Below are positions 14,301 to 21,180 of a stretch of DNA of 21,854 nucleotides, in pieces. A program made the translations under genes and the position numbers. Below the pieces are notes generated by a model. The model was given only the letters and a program-made list of their open reading frames with translations, was not told the DNA's origin and did not search any database. This stretch comes from JBOGZI01 sp050697275 (GTDB taxonomy: Bacteria > Actinomycetota > Thermoleophilia > Solirubrobacterales > 70-9), in assembly GCA_050697275.1 (NCBI GenBank), contig JBOGZI010000069.1, positions 1 to 21,854 on the forward strand. Direction: 5' to 3'. The stretch's first letter is position 1. Every line of letters starts with the position of its first letter.

Positions 14301-14696
14301 ATGGGTTCCAACGCCGACCTGGTGGAGCGATTCCGCGCCGCCTTCTCAGGGGGCGACGTCGATGGCGCGCTCGCCTGCCTCAGTCCCGACGCCGAGATTC
14401 TGCCCATCCGCGCCCGCCTCGAGGGGACGACATACCGCGGGCACGAGGGCTACCGACACCTGCTCACCGACTTCGACCAGGACTGGGACGACCTGCGGCT
14501 CCACGTCGACGAGTTGCGGGAGAAGGGCGAATACGTCATCGCCTCCAGCCGCATCTCCGCGCAGGGCAGGGCGAGCGGAGTCGAGCTGGACGTGCCGCTG
14601 GCCGTCGTCTTCGAGGTCCGCGACGACCTGGTGGTCCGGATGGAGAGCTTCGAGCAGCTCGACGCAGCCCTCGCCGCGGCCGGGCTCTCCAAGTGA
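14301..14696 (+). CDS. NTF2/SnoaL-like domain protein inside the nuo operon
   Basis: A 131-residue, full-length single-domain cone-fold protein: LVERFRAAFSGGDVDGALACLSPDAEI (7-33), the TTYRGHEGYRHLL turn, DELREKGEYVIASSRISAQGR, then VVFEVRDDLVVRMESFEQLDAALAAAGL at the C-terminus, all at family-typical spacing. Members range from isomerases and cyclases to non-catalytic binding proteins, so no reaction can be named. It lies between nuoI and nuoJ in the same orientation, 24 bases before nuoJ, with no terminator visible, so it is probably co-transcribed with complex I. It is not a known complex I subunit. Confidence 0.8.
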   Translation: MGSNADLVERFRAAFSGGDVDGALACLSPDAEILPIRARLEGTTYRGHEGYRHLLTDFDQDWDDLRLHVDELREKGEYVIASSRISAQGRASGVELDVPLAVVFEVRDDLVVRMESFEQLDAALAAAGLSK

Positions 14697-14720
14697 CCTC
14701 GACCCGATAGGGGCCCCGCG

Positions 14721-15257
14721 GTGAAGGAGGTCGCCTTCTTCGCCGGGGCGATCGGCACCTTGGGCGGCGCGGTCGCGGTGATCGGGCTGCGTAACCCCTT
14801 CTACAGCGTGCTCGCGCTGATCGTGCACCTGATCTCGCTGGCGGGACTCTTCCTGCTGCTGCAGGGCGAGTTCCTGGCGGCCGCGCAGATCGTCGTCTAC
14901 GCGGGGGCGGTGATGGTGCTCTACGTCTTCGTCGCCGCCTACGTCGGCAACGTCGAGGAGCCGCTCTGGGAGCCGATCCCCGGCCAGCGCTTCATCGCGC
15001 CGCTGCTCGGCCTCGCGCTGTTCGTCGAGCTCTCGATCGCGATCATCGGCTCGGGGCTGAAGACGATCGAGGGCGATGGCCCCACCGTCGAGCTCGGCTT
15101 CGGCTCGCCCGCCGAGATCGGCCGCCTGCTGCTCGAGCGCTTCCTGATCGCCTTCGAGGCCGCCTCCCTCCTGCTTCTCATCGCGGCCGTGGGCGCGGTG
15201 GTGCTGGCCGGTCGCCGCCGTGAAGGGGACGCCCCCGGCACCGAGGGGGCCGCCTAG
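14721..15257 (+). CDS. nuoJ: NADH-quinone oxidoreductase subunit J
   Basis: A 178-residue membrane subunit with five hydrophobic helices. The signature NPFYSVLALIVHLISLAGLFLLLQGEFLAAAQIVVYAGAVMVLYVFV covers helices two and three (about 26-73), including the pi-bulge region of helix three known in structures. The tail after 163 is short and charged. The GTG start has AGGGG 7 bases upstream. Its TAG overlaps the nuoK GTG by one base. Confidence 0.94.
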   Translation: MKEVAFFAGAIGTLGGAVAVIGLRNPFYSVLALIVHLISLAGLFLLLQGEFLAAAQIVVYAGAVMVLYVFVAAYVGNVEEPLWEPIPGQRFIAPLLGLALFVELSIAIIGSGLKTIEGDGPTVELGFGSPAEIGRLLLERFLIAFEAASLLLLIAAVGAVVLAGRRREGDAPGTEGAA

Positions 15258-15556
15258 TGGACCTCACCTGGTACCTGGTCCTCTCGGCGCTGATCTTCGC
15301 CACGGGCGCCGCGGGAGTGCTGCTACGCCGCAGCCCGCTGGTGATCCTGCTCTGCCTCGAGCTGATGCTGAACGCCGGCAACCTGGCGCTGCTCACCTTC
15401 AGCCGCTCGCTCGCCGACCAGGACGGCCAGGTGTTCGCGCTGGTGGTGATGGTGATCGCGGCCTGCGAGGTGGTGGTCGGGCTGGGGATCATCGTCGCCG
15501 CCTACCGCCGCCGCATCCCCCTCAACGTCGACGACCTCCGCACCCTGCGGGGCTAG
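15257..15556 (+). CDS. nuoK: NADH-quinone oxidoreductase subunit K
   Basis: A 99-residue, three-helix membrane subunit (MrpC-like) of the E-channel region. Both membrane glutamates known to matter for proton translocation are present: Glu35 in LELMLNAGNL and Glu71 in AACEVVVGLG. Length is normal. The GTG start overlaps the nuoJ stop by one base, and nuoL follows after 3 bases. Confidence 0.95.
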   Translation: MDLTWYLVLSALIFATGAAGVLLRRSPLVILLCLELMLNAGNLALLTFSRSLADQDGQVFALVVMVIAACEVVVGLGIIVAAYRRRIPLNVDDLRTLRG

Positions 15557-15559
15557 CAC

Positions 15560-17563
15560 GTGGACGCCACCACCTACGGCTGGCTGGTCCTCGCCTTCCC
15601 GCTCGCCGGGACGCTGGTCATCTCGCTCGGCTGGCGCCTCCTGCCGGGACGCAGTGCGGGCTGGATCGGGACCGCGGCGATCGGGCTCTCCTTCGCCAAC
15701 TCGCTCGGCATGCTCTTCCAGCTGCTGGACCGGCCGGCGGACGACCGCCACCTGACCTCCTCGCTCTACGACTACGCGAGCGCGAGCGGGCTCGACATCC
15801 AGATGAACGTCCTGGTCGACCCGCTCTCGGTCTACATGTGCCTCGTGGTCAGCGGGATCTCCGCGCTGATCCACCTCTACTCGATCTCCTACCTCACCTC
15901 CGACCGCGGCTACGCCCGCTTCTTCGCCTACCTCAACTTCTTCGTCTTCTCGATGCTGCTGCTGGTCCTGGCCGGCAACCTGATCCTGCTGATCGTCGGC
16001 TGGGCCTTCGTCGGCTTCGCCTCCTACGCGCTGATCAGCTTCTGGTACCGGCGCGGCACCGCGGTCGACGCCGGCATGAAGGCCTTCGTGATCAACGTGG
16101 TCGGCGACGTCGGCCTGGTGTTGGCGGCGCTGTTCATATTCCGCGAGCTCGGCACCTTCGACCTGCTCGGCATCTTCGAGGCGGCGCCCGAGGAGTTCAC
16201 CACCAACGAGGGCGTCGCGGTGGCGATCGGGCTGCTGCTCCTGGTCGGCGCCTTCGCCAAGTCCGCCCAGGTGCCGCTCCACACCTGGCTGCCCGACGCG
16301 ATGGAGGGCCCCACCCCGGTTTCGGCGCTGATCCACGCCGCGACCATGGTCACCGCCGGCGTCTACCTGATCGCCCGCTTCCACCCCGTCTTCGAGATCG
16401 CGCTCACCGCCGCCGACATCGCCGCCCTGATCGGGCTGGCGACCCTGCTGATCACGGCGACGATCGCGCTGGTCGTCACCGACCTGAAGCGGATCATCGC
16501 CTATTCGACCATGAGCCAGATCGGCTACATGGTCGTCGGGGTCTCGATCGGCGCCTACAGCGCCGGGCTCTTCCACCTGATGACCCACGCCTTCTTCAAG
16601 GCGCTCCTCTTCATGGCGGCCGGCTCGGTGATCGGCGCGATGGCGAACCGCCAGAACATCGACCTGATGGGCGGCTTCCGTCGCTCGCTGCCCTTCACCT
16701 CGGCGCTGCTGCTGGTCGGCTGCCTGGCGCTCGCCGCCTTCCCGGGGACCTCGGGCTTCTTCTCCAAGGACGAGATCCTCGCCTTCGCCGAGTACCGGGG
16801 CGGCTTCTACGAGATCTTCGTGATCGGCGGCTACCTCGGCGCCCTGCTCACCGCCTTCTACGCCTTCCGGATCGGTTTCCGGGTCGCCCTCGGCCCGCCC
16901 TGCGAGACGGCCCGCGACCTCGAGCAGGGAACCCACCGCCACGTCGAGCCGGAGAACCCGGCCACCGGCGAGCCGGAGGACACCGACGTCGGCTTCCCCG
17001 GTGAGAAGCACGCCATCGCCGAGGAGGCCCGCCCGATGAAGGTGGCGATGTCGGTGCTCGGCCTCGGCGCCCTCTTCGCGGGCCTCGTCCAGGTGCCCGG
17101 GGTAAGCGACGTGATCCACGAGTTCCTGCACGGCTCCTTCGAGGACTCGAGCCTCTACGAGCAGGGCCCGACCACGGGAGCCGAGTGGGAGGGCCTGGCG
17201 ATCGGCGCGGTCATCTCGCTGCTCGGGATCGGGCTCGCCGGCCTCCTCTACCTGCGCCGCCCTGGCACCACCGCCGCGCTTCAGCAGCGACTCCCGGCGC
17301 TCCACACCTTCCTCGAGCGCAAGTGGTACTTCGACGAGCTGATCGACGTCCTCGTGGTGCGGCCGGCGCTCGCCGTCGGCCGCTGGGCGAACTCGGTCTT
17401 CGAGCGCTACGTGGTCCAGGGGCTGGTGGGCGGCACCACCGGGCTCGCGCGCGGCGCCAACGCCGCGGTCCGGGTCGCCCAGTCGGGCTACCTGCGCTCC
17501 TACGCCCTGCTGCTGGTCGCCGGCTTCGCCGGCCTCGCCCTCTACTTCCTGCTGCAGTCATGA
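15560..17563 (+). CDS. nuoL: NADH-quinone oxidoreductase subunit L; TM5 glutamate replaced by Ala
   Basis: A 667-residue distal antiporter-like proton-pumping subunit. It keeps Lys234 (GAFAKSAQVPLHTWLPDAMEGPTPVSALIHAATM), His259 and Lys403 (GFFSKDEIL). The usual GWEGVG motif on TM5 reads GWAFVG, so the glutamate equivalent to E. coli NuoL Glu144 is Ala149. A hydrophilic, His/Glu/Pro-rich loop (about 450-492) precedes the C-terminal region with the long lateral helix and last anchor helix. The GTG start is 3 bases after nuoK. nuoM begins 31 bases downstream with its own GGGAGG. Confidence 0.96.
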   Translation: MDATTYGWLVLAFPLAGTLVISLGWRLLPGRSAGWIGTAAIGLSFANSLGMLFQLLDRPADDRHLTSSLYDYASASGLDIQMNVLVDPLSVYMCLVVSGISALIHLYSISYLTSDRGYARFFAYLNFFVFSMLLLVLAGNLILLIVGWAFVGFASYALISFWYRRGTAVDAGMKAFVINVVGDVGLVLAALFIFRELGTFDLLGIFEAAPEEFTTNEGVAVAIGLLLLVGAFAKSAQVPLHTWLPDAMEGPTPVSALIHAATMVTAGVYLIARFHPVFEIALTAADIAALIGLATLLITATIALVVTDLKRIIAYSTMSQIGYMVVGVSIGAYSAGLFHLMTHAFFKALLFMAAGSVIGAMANRQNIDLMGGFRRSLPFTSALLLVGCLALAAFPGTSGFFSKDEILAFAEYRGGFYEIFVIGGYLGALLTAFYAFRIGFRVALGPPCETARDLEQGTHRHVEPENPATGEPEDTDVGFPGEKHAIAEEARPMKVAMSVLGLGALFAGLVQVPGVSDVIHEFLHGSFEDSSLYEQGPTTGAEWEGLAIGAVISLLGIGLAGLLYLRRPGTTAALQQRLPALHTFLERKWYFDELIDVLVVRPALAVGRWANSVFERYVVQGLVGGTTGLARGANAAVRVAQSGYLRSYALLLVAGFAGLALYFLLQS

Positions 17564-17594
17564 GCGGCGCGGTTGGACAACGGGAGGCGCGGCC

Positions 17595-19127
17595 ATGATC
17601 CAGCTCCTCCTCTGGGGACCGCTGATCGCCGGGCTCTGGGCCTGCGTCACCCCTCGGCGCGCGGTCTGGTCGATTCCCGTGACGGGCGGCGTCCTCCGGC
17701 TGGTCGCGACGATCGTGCTCGTCACCCAATTCGATCCCTCCGGCGGCCTCCAGCACACCGTGGACGAGAGCTGGATCCCCGACCTCGGGGTCCGCTACCA
17801 GCTCGGGGTGGACGGGATCAGCGTCTTCCTGATCTTGCTCACCACGGTCCTCTGGGTCGCGGTGACGATCTGGACGGCGATCCGGCCGCACGAGCGCCCG
17901 CGCACCTGGTTCCTGATGCTGGGGCTCGCCGAGACGGCGACGCTCGGCGCCTTCCTCGCCCAGGACCTGCTGCTCTTCGTCCTCTTCTTCGACCTGATGC
18001 TGATCCCGTTCTACTTCCTCTTCGGGAGTTGGGGGGAGGAGCATCCGGGGCGCGAGGGCGAGGGTGTGATCCGCCCCTCGGCGGCGACGATCAAGATGAT
18101 CGTCTACACCCTGGTCGGCTCCTTGCTGATGCTGGCCGGCGCGGTCGCCACCGGGGTGATCGCCGGCGACGGGACGCCGCAGTTCTCGATGGCTGAGCTG
18201 GCGGCCGATCCGCTCGGCGAGGGAAGCCAGCGCTGGATCTTCTGGTTCTTCGCCGCGGCGTTCCTGGTCAAGATGCCGGCCTTCCTGGTCCACGGCTGGA
18301 TGCCGGACGCCTACCGGGTCGCGCCGCTGGCCGCACTCGCGGTTTTCTCGGGGGTGCTCTCCAAGGTGGGCGCCTACGGCTTCCTGCGGGTGGTGCTGCC
18401 GATCTTCCCCGACGCCACCATCCAGTTCCAGGAGGTGGTGCTGGTGATCGCGCTCGCCTCGATCCTCTACGGCTCGGTGATGGCCTTCACCCAGACCAGC
18501 GCCCGGCTGGTCGCCGGCTACTCCTCGGTGGCGCAGCTCGGCTTCATCACCCTCGGCATCTTCAGCCTGCGGCCCGACGGGGCGGACGGCGCGGTACTGC
18601 AGATGGTCAACCACGGCCTGGTGATCGCGCCGCTGCTGCTGATCTTCGTGATCCTCTCCGAGCGCGCCGGCGACGACATCGTCCGCATGGGAGGGCTCGC
18701 CCTGCGGGCGCCGGTGCTGGCGGCGATGTTCCTGATCGTGACCATGGCCCTGCTCGCGATCCCCGGCTCCGCCAACTTCATCGGGGAGTTCTTCATCCTC
18801 AACGGGATCTTCCAGGAGAAGGTGGTCTTCGCCCTCGTCGCCTCGATCGGGATCGCCCTCGCGGCCTACTACGCCCTGCGCCTCTTCCAGGCCGCGATGC
18901 ACGGCCGCCTCCGCGAAGGGCTCGAATCGCGCGAGATCCCCTGGCGCGAAGGAGCCGTACTCGGCGCCCTGGTCGCCTGCATCGTCGCGCTTGCCCTCTG
19001 GCCCGGCCTGATCCTCCACCGGGCTGAGGACTCGGTGGATGGCCAGCTGACCAACGTCGAGGGTTCCCAGGGCGACGGCGCTCTCACCCGGCACCCCCCG
19101 ACCCGAAGCGGAGGAGATGCCGGTTGA
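17595..19127 (+). CDS. nuoM: NADH-quinone oxidoreductase subunit M; TM5 Glu conservatively Asp
   Basis: A 510-residue antiporter-like subunit. Lys226 (FLVKMPAFLVHGWMPDAY), Lys257 (SGVLSKVGAYGFLR) and Glu398 (SANFIGEFFIL) mark the proton path. At the TM5 site (E. coli Glu144) the sequence is FFDLMLIPFYF, so the acidic residue is Asp133. The motif after the Lys reads PDAYRVAPLAAL instead of the common PDAHTEAPTAGS. About 25 residues at the C-terminus are Gly/Ser/Arg-rich and encoded by a stem-loop repeat that also carries the nuoN ribosome site. GGGAGG lies 7 bases before the ATG. It overlaps nuoN by 4 bases. Confidence 0.96.
   Translation: MIQLLLWGPLIAGLWACVTPRRAVWSIPVTGGVLRLVATIVLVTQFDPSGGLQHTVDESWIPDLGVRYQLGVDGISVFLILLTTVLWVAVTIWTAIRPHERPRTWFLMLGLAETATLGAFLAQDLLLFVLFFDLMLIPFYFLFGSWGEEHPGREGEGVIRPSAATIKMIVYTLVGSLLMLAGAVATGVIAGDGTPQFSMAELAADPLGEGSQRWIFWFFAAAFLVKMPAFLVHGWMPDAYRVAPLAALAVFSGVLSKVGAYGFLRVVLPIFPDATIQFQEVVLVIALASILYGSVMAFTQTSARLVAGYSSVAQLGFITLGIFSLRPDGADGAVLQMVNHGLVIAPLLLIFVILSERAGDDIVRMGGLALRAPVLAAMFLIVTMALLAIPGSANFIGEFFILNGIFQEKVVFALVASIGIALAAYYALRLFQAAMHGRLREGLESREIPWREGAVLGALVACIVALALWPGLILHRAEDSVDGQLTNVEGSQGDGALTRHPPTRSGGDAG
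19088..19123 (+). repeat. Stem-loop at nuoM/nuoN junction carrying the nuoN ribosome site
   Basis: CCGGCA (19088-19093) pairs with TGCCGG (19118-19123) around a 24-base loop containing GAAGCGGAGGA (19105-19115), identical to part of the nuoB repeat loop. AGGAG in this loop is 7 bases from the nuoN TTG at 19124. The right arm ends at the base before the start codon. Confidence 0.5.
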
Positions 19128-20683
19128 CGTCGTTCAACGCCCCCGAGATCGACTACGCCGGGCTCTCGCCTGTGATCGCGCTGACCGCGGGGCTGTGCGT
19201 GGTGCTGCTCGCCGGGCTGCTGCCCCGGGTCGGCCGCTTCATCATGGCGTACACGACGATCGCGGTGCTGGCGACGACCGCCGGGCTCTGCATCTGGCAA
19301 TGGAGCGAGCAGGAGGACCTGGTCTCCGGCGCGCTGCGGCTCGACGCGCTCGGGCTGGCGGCGGCGCTGATCGCGATCCTCGCCGCCGCGGTGGTCGTCT
19401 TCCTCTCGATCCGCGAGCCCGCCGCCGAGGAAGCCGGCCACGGCGCCTTCTACGCGCTGCTGCTCGGCTCGGTGCTCGGCATGACCCTGCTGGCGCAGGC
19501 GCAGAACCTGGTCAGCTTCTTCGTCGGGCTCGAGCTGCTCTCGATCCCGCTGTACGTGCTCTGCGCCTCGGCCCGGCGCGAGGAGGCCTCCCTCGAGTCG
19601 GGACTCAAGTACCTGGTGATCGGCTCGGTCGGCTCGGCCACCCTGCTCTACGGCTTCGCCCTGCTCTACGGGGCCGCGGGGTCGACCGACTTCACGGCGA
19701 TCGCCGCGGAGCTCGAGCTCGGTGGGCAGGCCGATGACACCCTGGTCCTGATCGGCACCGCGATGGCCGCCACCGGGCTCGCCTTCAAGGTCTCGCTCGC
19801 CCCCTTCCACCAGTGGACGCCCGACGTCTACCAGGGGGCGCCGACCCCGGTCACCGCCTTCATGGCGGTCGCCACCAAGGCCGCCGCCTTCATCGCGCTC
19901 CTCCGCCTCTTCGAGACCGCGCTCGGCCCGATCGTCGACGATTGGCAGCCGGCGCTCGCTGCCCTCGCGGTGGCCTCGATCGCTGTCGGCAACATCGGCG
20001 CCCTCGGCCAGGACTCGCTGAAGCGCCTGCTCGGCTACTCGGGGATCGCCCAGGCCGGCTACATCCTGGCCGGGATCGTGGTCGCGAACGAGACGGGGGT
20101 CGAGGCGCTGGTCTTCTACCTCGCCGCCTACTGCCTGATGAACCTGGCTGTGTTCGCCGCGATTGTCGCCCGCGAGCGCGAGACCCCCTATGGCGACGAC
20201 ATCGAGGCGCTCGCCGGGATCGGCCGCTCCCGCCCGCTCCTCGCCTGGCCGCTGACGATCGGGATGCTCGCCCTGGCGGGCCTCCCGGGCACGGCGGGGT
20301 TCATGGGCAAGCTCTTCCTGATCGAGGCGACCGTCGAGGGCGACTACACCTGGCTCGGCGTCGCGATCGTGATCGGGACGATGGTCTCACTCGCCTACTA
20401 CCTGCGCGTGGTCGCGGCGGTCTGGATGCAGCCGGAGCCGGCCGCCCGCCCGGGCAAGCCGATGCCGGCGATCGCGGGCGGGGCACCGGACGCCGGCTCC
20501 TCCGCTGCGCGTCCGGGGCCGGCTTTGGGGAAGCGCGGGATCCCGAGGGGCGCCAGCCGCTGCGGGCTGGTGGTCGGCAGCGGAATCCTCTGCGCGGCCG
20601 CCACGATCGCCTTCGGCGTCTACCCCGACCCACTGATCGACTGGGCGACGCACGCGGCGAGCTCGCTCACGACCTCCTTATAG
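19124..20683 (+). CDS. nuoN: NADH-quinone oxidoreductase subunit N
   Basis: A 519-residue antiporter-like subunit that keeps the full set of charged membrane residues: Glu137 (VGLELLSIPLYVL), Lys222 (LAFKVSLAPFHQWTPDVYQGAPTPV), Lys252 and Lys396 (AGFMGKLFLIEA). The TTG start is set by AGGAG 7 bases upstream and by a 4-base overlap with the nuoM stop (TTGA). Residues about 434-478 form a Pro/Gly/Ala/Arg-rich loop before the last helix, encoded by DNA with a stem-loop repeat (20486-20523). The last sense codon is TTA, rare here. It is the end of the operon core. Confidence 0.96.
   Translation: MTSFNAPEIDYAGLSPVIALTAGLCVVLLAGLLPRVGRFIMAYTTIAVLATTAGLCIWQWSEQEDLVSGALRLDALGLAAALIAILAAAVVVFLSIREPAAEEAGHGAFYALLLGSVLGMTLLAQAQNLVSFFVGLELLSIPLYVLCASARREEASLESGLKYLVIGSVGSATLLYGFALLYGAAGSTDFTAIAAELELGGQADDTLVLIGTAMAATGLAFKVSLAPFHQWTPDVYQGAPTPVTAFMAVATKAAAFIALLRLFETALGPIVDDWQPALAALAVASIAVGNIGALGQDSLKRLLGYSGIAQAGYILAGIVVANETGVEALVFYLAAYCLMNLAVFAAIVARERETPYGDDIEALAGIGRSRPLLAWPLTIGMLALAGLPGTAGFMGKLFLIEATVEGDYTWLGVAIVIGTMVSLAYYLRVVAAVWMQPEPAARPGKPMPAIAGGAPDAGSSAARPGPALGKRGIPRGASRCGLVVGSGILCAAATIAFGVYPDPLIDWATHAASSLTTSL
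20486..20523. repeat. Stem-loop repeat in nuoN loop (same 20-base loop as nuoB)
   Basis: GCCGGC arms (20492-20497, 20518-20523) enclose a 20-base loop that matches 19 of 20 bases with the nuoB loop on the opposite strand. CCGGACGC (20486-20493) can instead pair with GCGTCCGG (20509-20516) inside the loop, giving two exclusive folds. Confidence 0.6.
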
Positions 20684-20721
20684 GTTCTCTTCCGATGAGG
20701 CTCACGGGATAGGTCGCTTCG

Positions 20722-21039
20722 ATGGGCAAGGTGGAAGAGGTCGTGGTCGTGGAAGCCGACCAGGACACGCGCGTCGTCTTCGCGTGGGATGGTCGCGTGC
20801 TCGAGGTCTTCAGTTGGCTGGAGCGGGGCGCCCTCCGCCTCCATCGCGAGATTCTGGACCTGGAGATCGGCGGGCCGGATCGCAAGGGTCGTTACGAGGT
20901 CAAGGTCGGCTATGCAGTGCGGACGGACGCCGGAGAGCGTCGGTTCCAGCGCGGGAGCTGGTCGTGGAAGCTCGACGAGAGTCAGATGCAGATGGCGCAG
21001 CCGCTGCTCGATTCCGTCCAGGGCGCGACGGAGCAGTAA
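20722..21039 (+). CDS. Uncharacterised 105-residue protein downstream of nuoN
   Basis: Not recognised. Alternating hydrophobic/charged segments (EEVVVVEADQDTRVVFAWDGRVLEVFSW, then RYEVKVGYAVRTDAGERRFQRGSWSWKL) suggest a compact beta-rich fold, followed by a short C-terminal helix. There is no signal peptide, membrane helix or cysteine. ATG 20722 has an AGG about 8-10 bases upstream. It starts 38 bases after the nuoN stop in the same orientation, with a TATAGG stretch at the nuoN stop that could be a promoter. Its DNA has weaker third-position G/C bias than nuo genes. It could be a read-through member of the operon or independent. It converges on a small ORF and DUF899. Confidence 0.65.
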   Translation: MGKVEEVVVVEADQDTRVVFAWDGRVLEVFSWLERGALRLHREILDLEIGGPDRKGRYEVKVGYAVRTDAGERRFQRGSWSWKLDESQMQMAQPLLDSVQGATEQ

Positions 21040-21057
21040 CGGCCGCTTGCCGCCCGA

Positions 21058-21180
21058 TCAGCTGCGGTGGCGCTTCAGCTGCTGGCTCAGCCAGACCCGC
21101 GCCATCAGCAGCGCCGCGCCGGCGCCGCTCAGCGAGGTGAGGGTCTCCTCCAGCGGGAAGCCGGCGACATGGGCGATCAC
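21058..21180 (-). CDS. Small 40-residue ORF coupled to the DUF899 gene
   Basis: GTG-initiated ORF whose start overlaps the DUF899 stop by 3 bases (GTGA). It encodes MIAHVAGFPLEETLTSL and then a hydrophobic segment (about 18-33, SGAGAALLMARVWL) and a basic end (KRHRS), the profile of a single-pass membrane microprotein with a positive-inside C-terminus. The overlap implies translation by re-initiation after DUF899. No family name can be given. Support is the clean coupling, the plausible membrane topology and the tight fit to the convergent gene end at 21039. It could be a chance ORF. Confidence 0.5.
   Translation of the reverse strand: MIAHVAGFPLEETLTSLSGAGAALLMARVWLSQQLKRHRS

Noticed and set aside
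15229..15250. GCCCCC...GGGGGC inverted repeat in the nuoJ tail
   Set aside because: Short homopolymer-like arms in GC-rich coding DNA; not distinguishable from chance.
16950..16990. CCGG-CGAG-CCGG hairpin followed by AGGAC in the nuoL hydrophilic loop, considered as a repeat copy
   Set aside because: No complementary outer arms and weak match to the 20-base loop.
15323..17305. 660-codon minus-strand open frame opposite nuoK/nuoL
   Set aside because: Extremely Asp/Gln/Glu/Val/Arg-rich composition from antisense of hydrophobic codons; the plus strand encodes clear nuoL.
17211..19094. 627-codon minus-strand open frame opposite nuoL/nuoM
   Set aside because: Same antisense artefact; no start context and no recognisable domain.
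21059..21081. CAGCTG...CAGCTG inverted repeat at the convergent end, considered as a terminator
   Set aside because: Six-bp arms of a short self-palindromic word, located inside small-ORF codons, with no U-tract.
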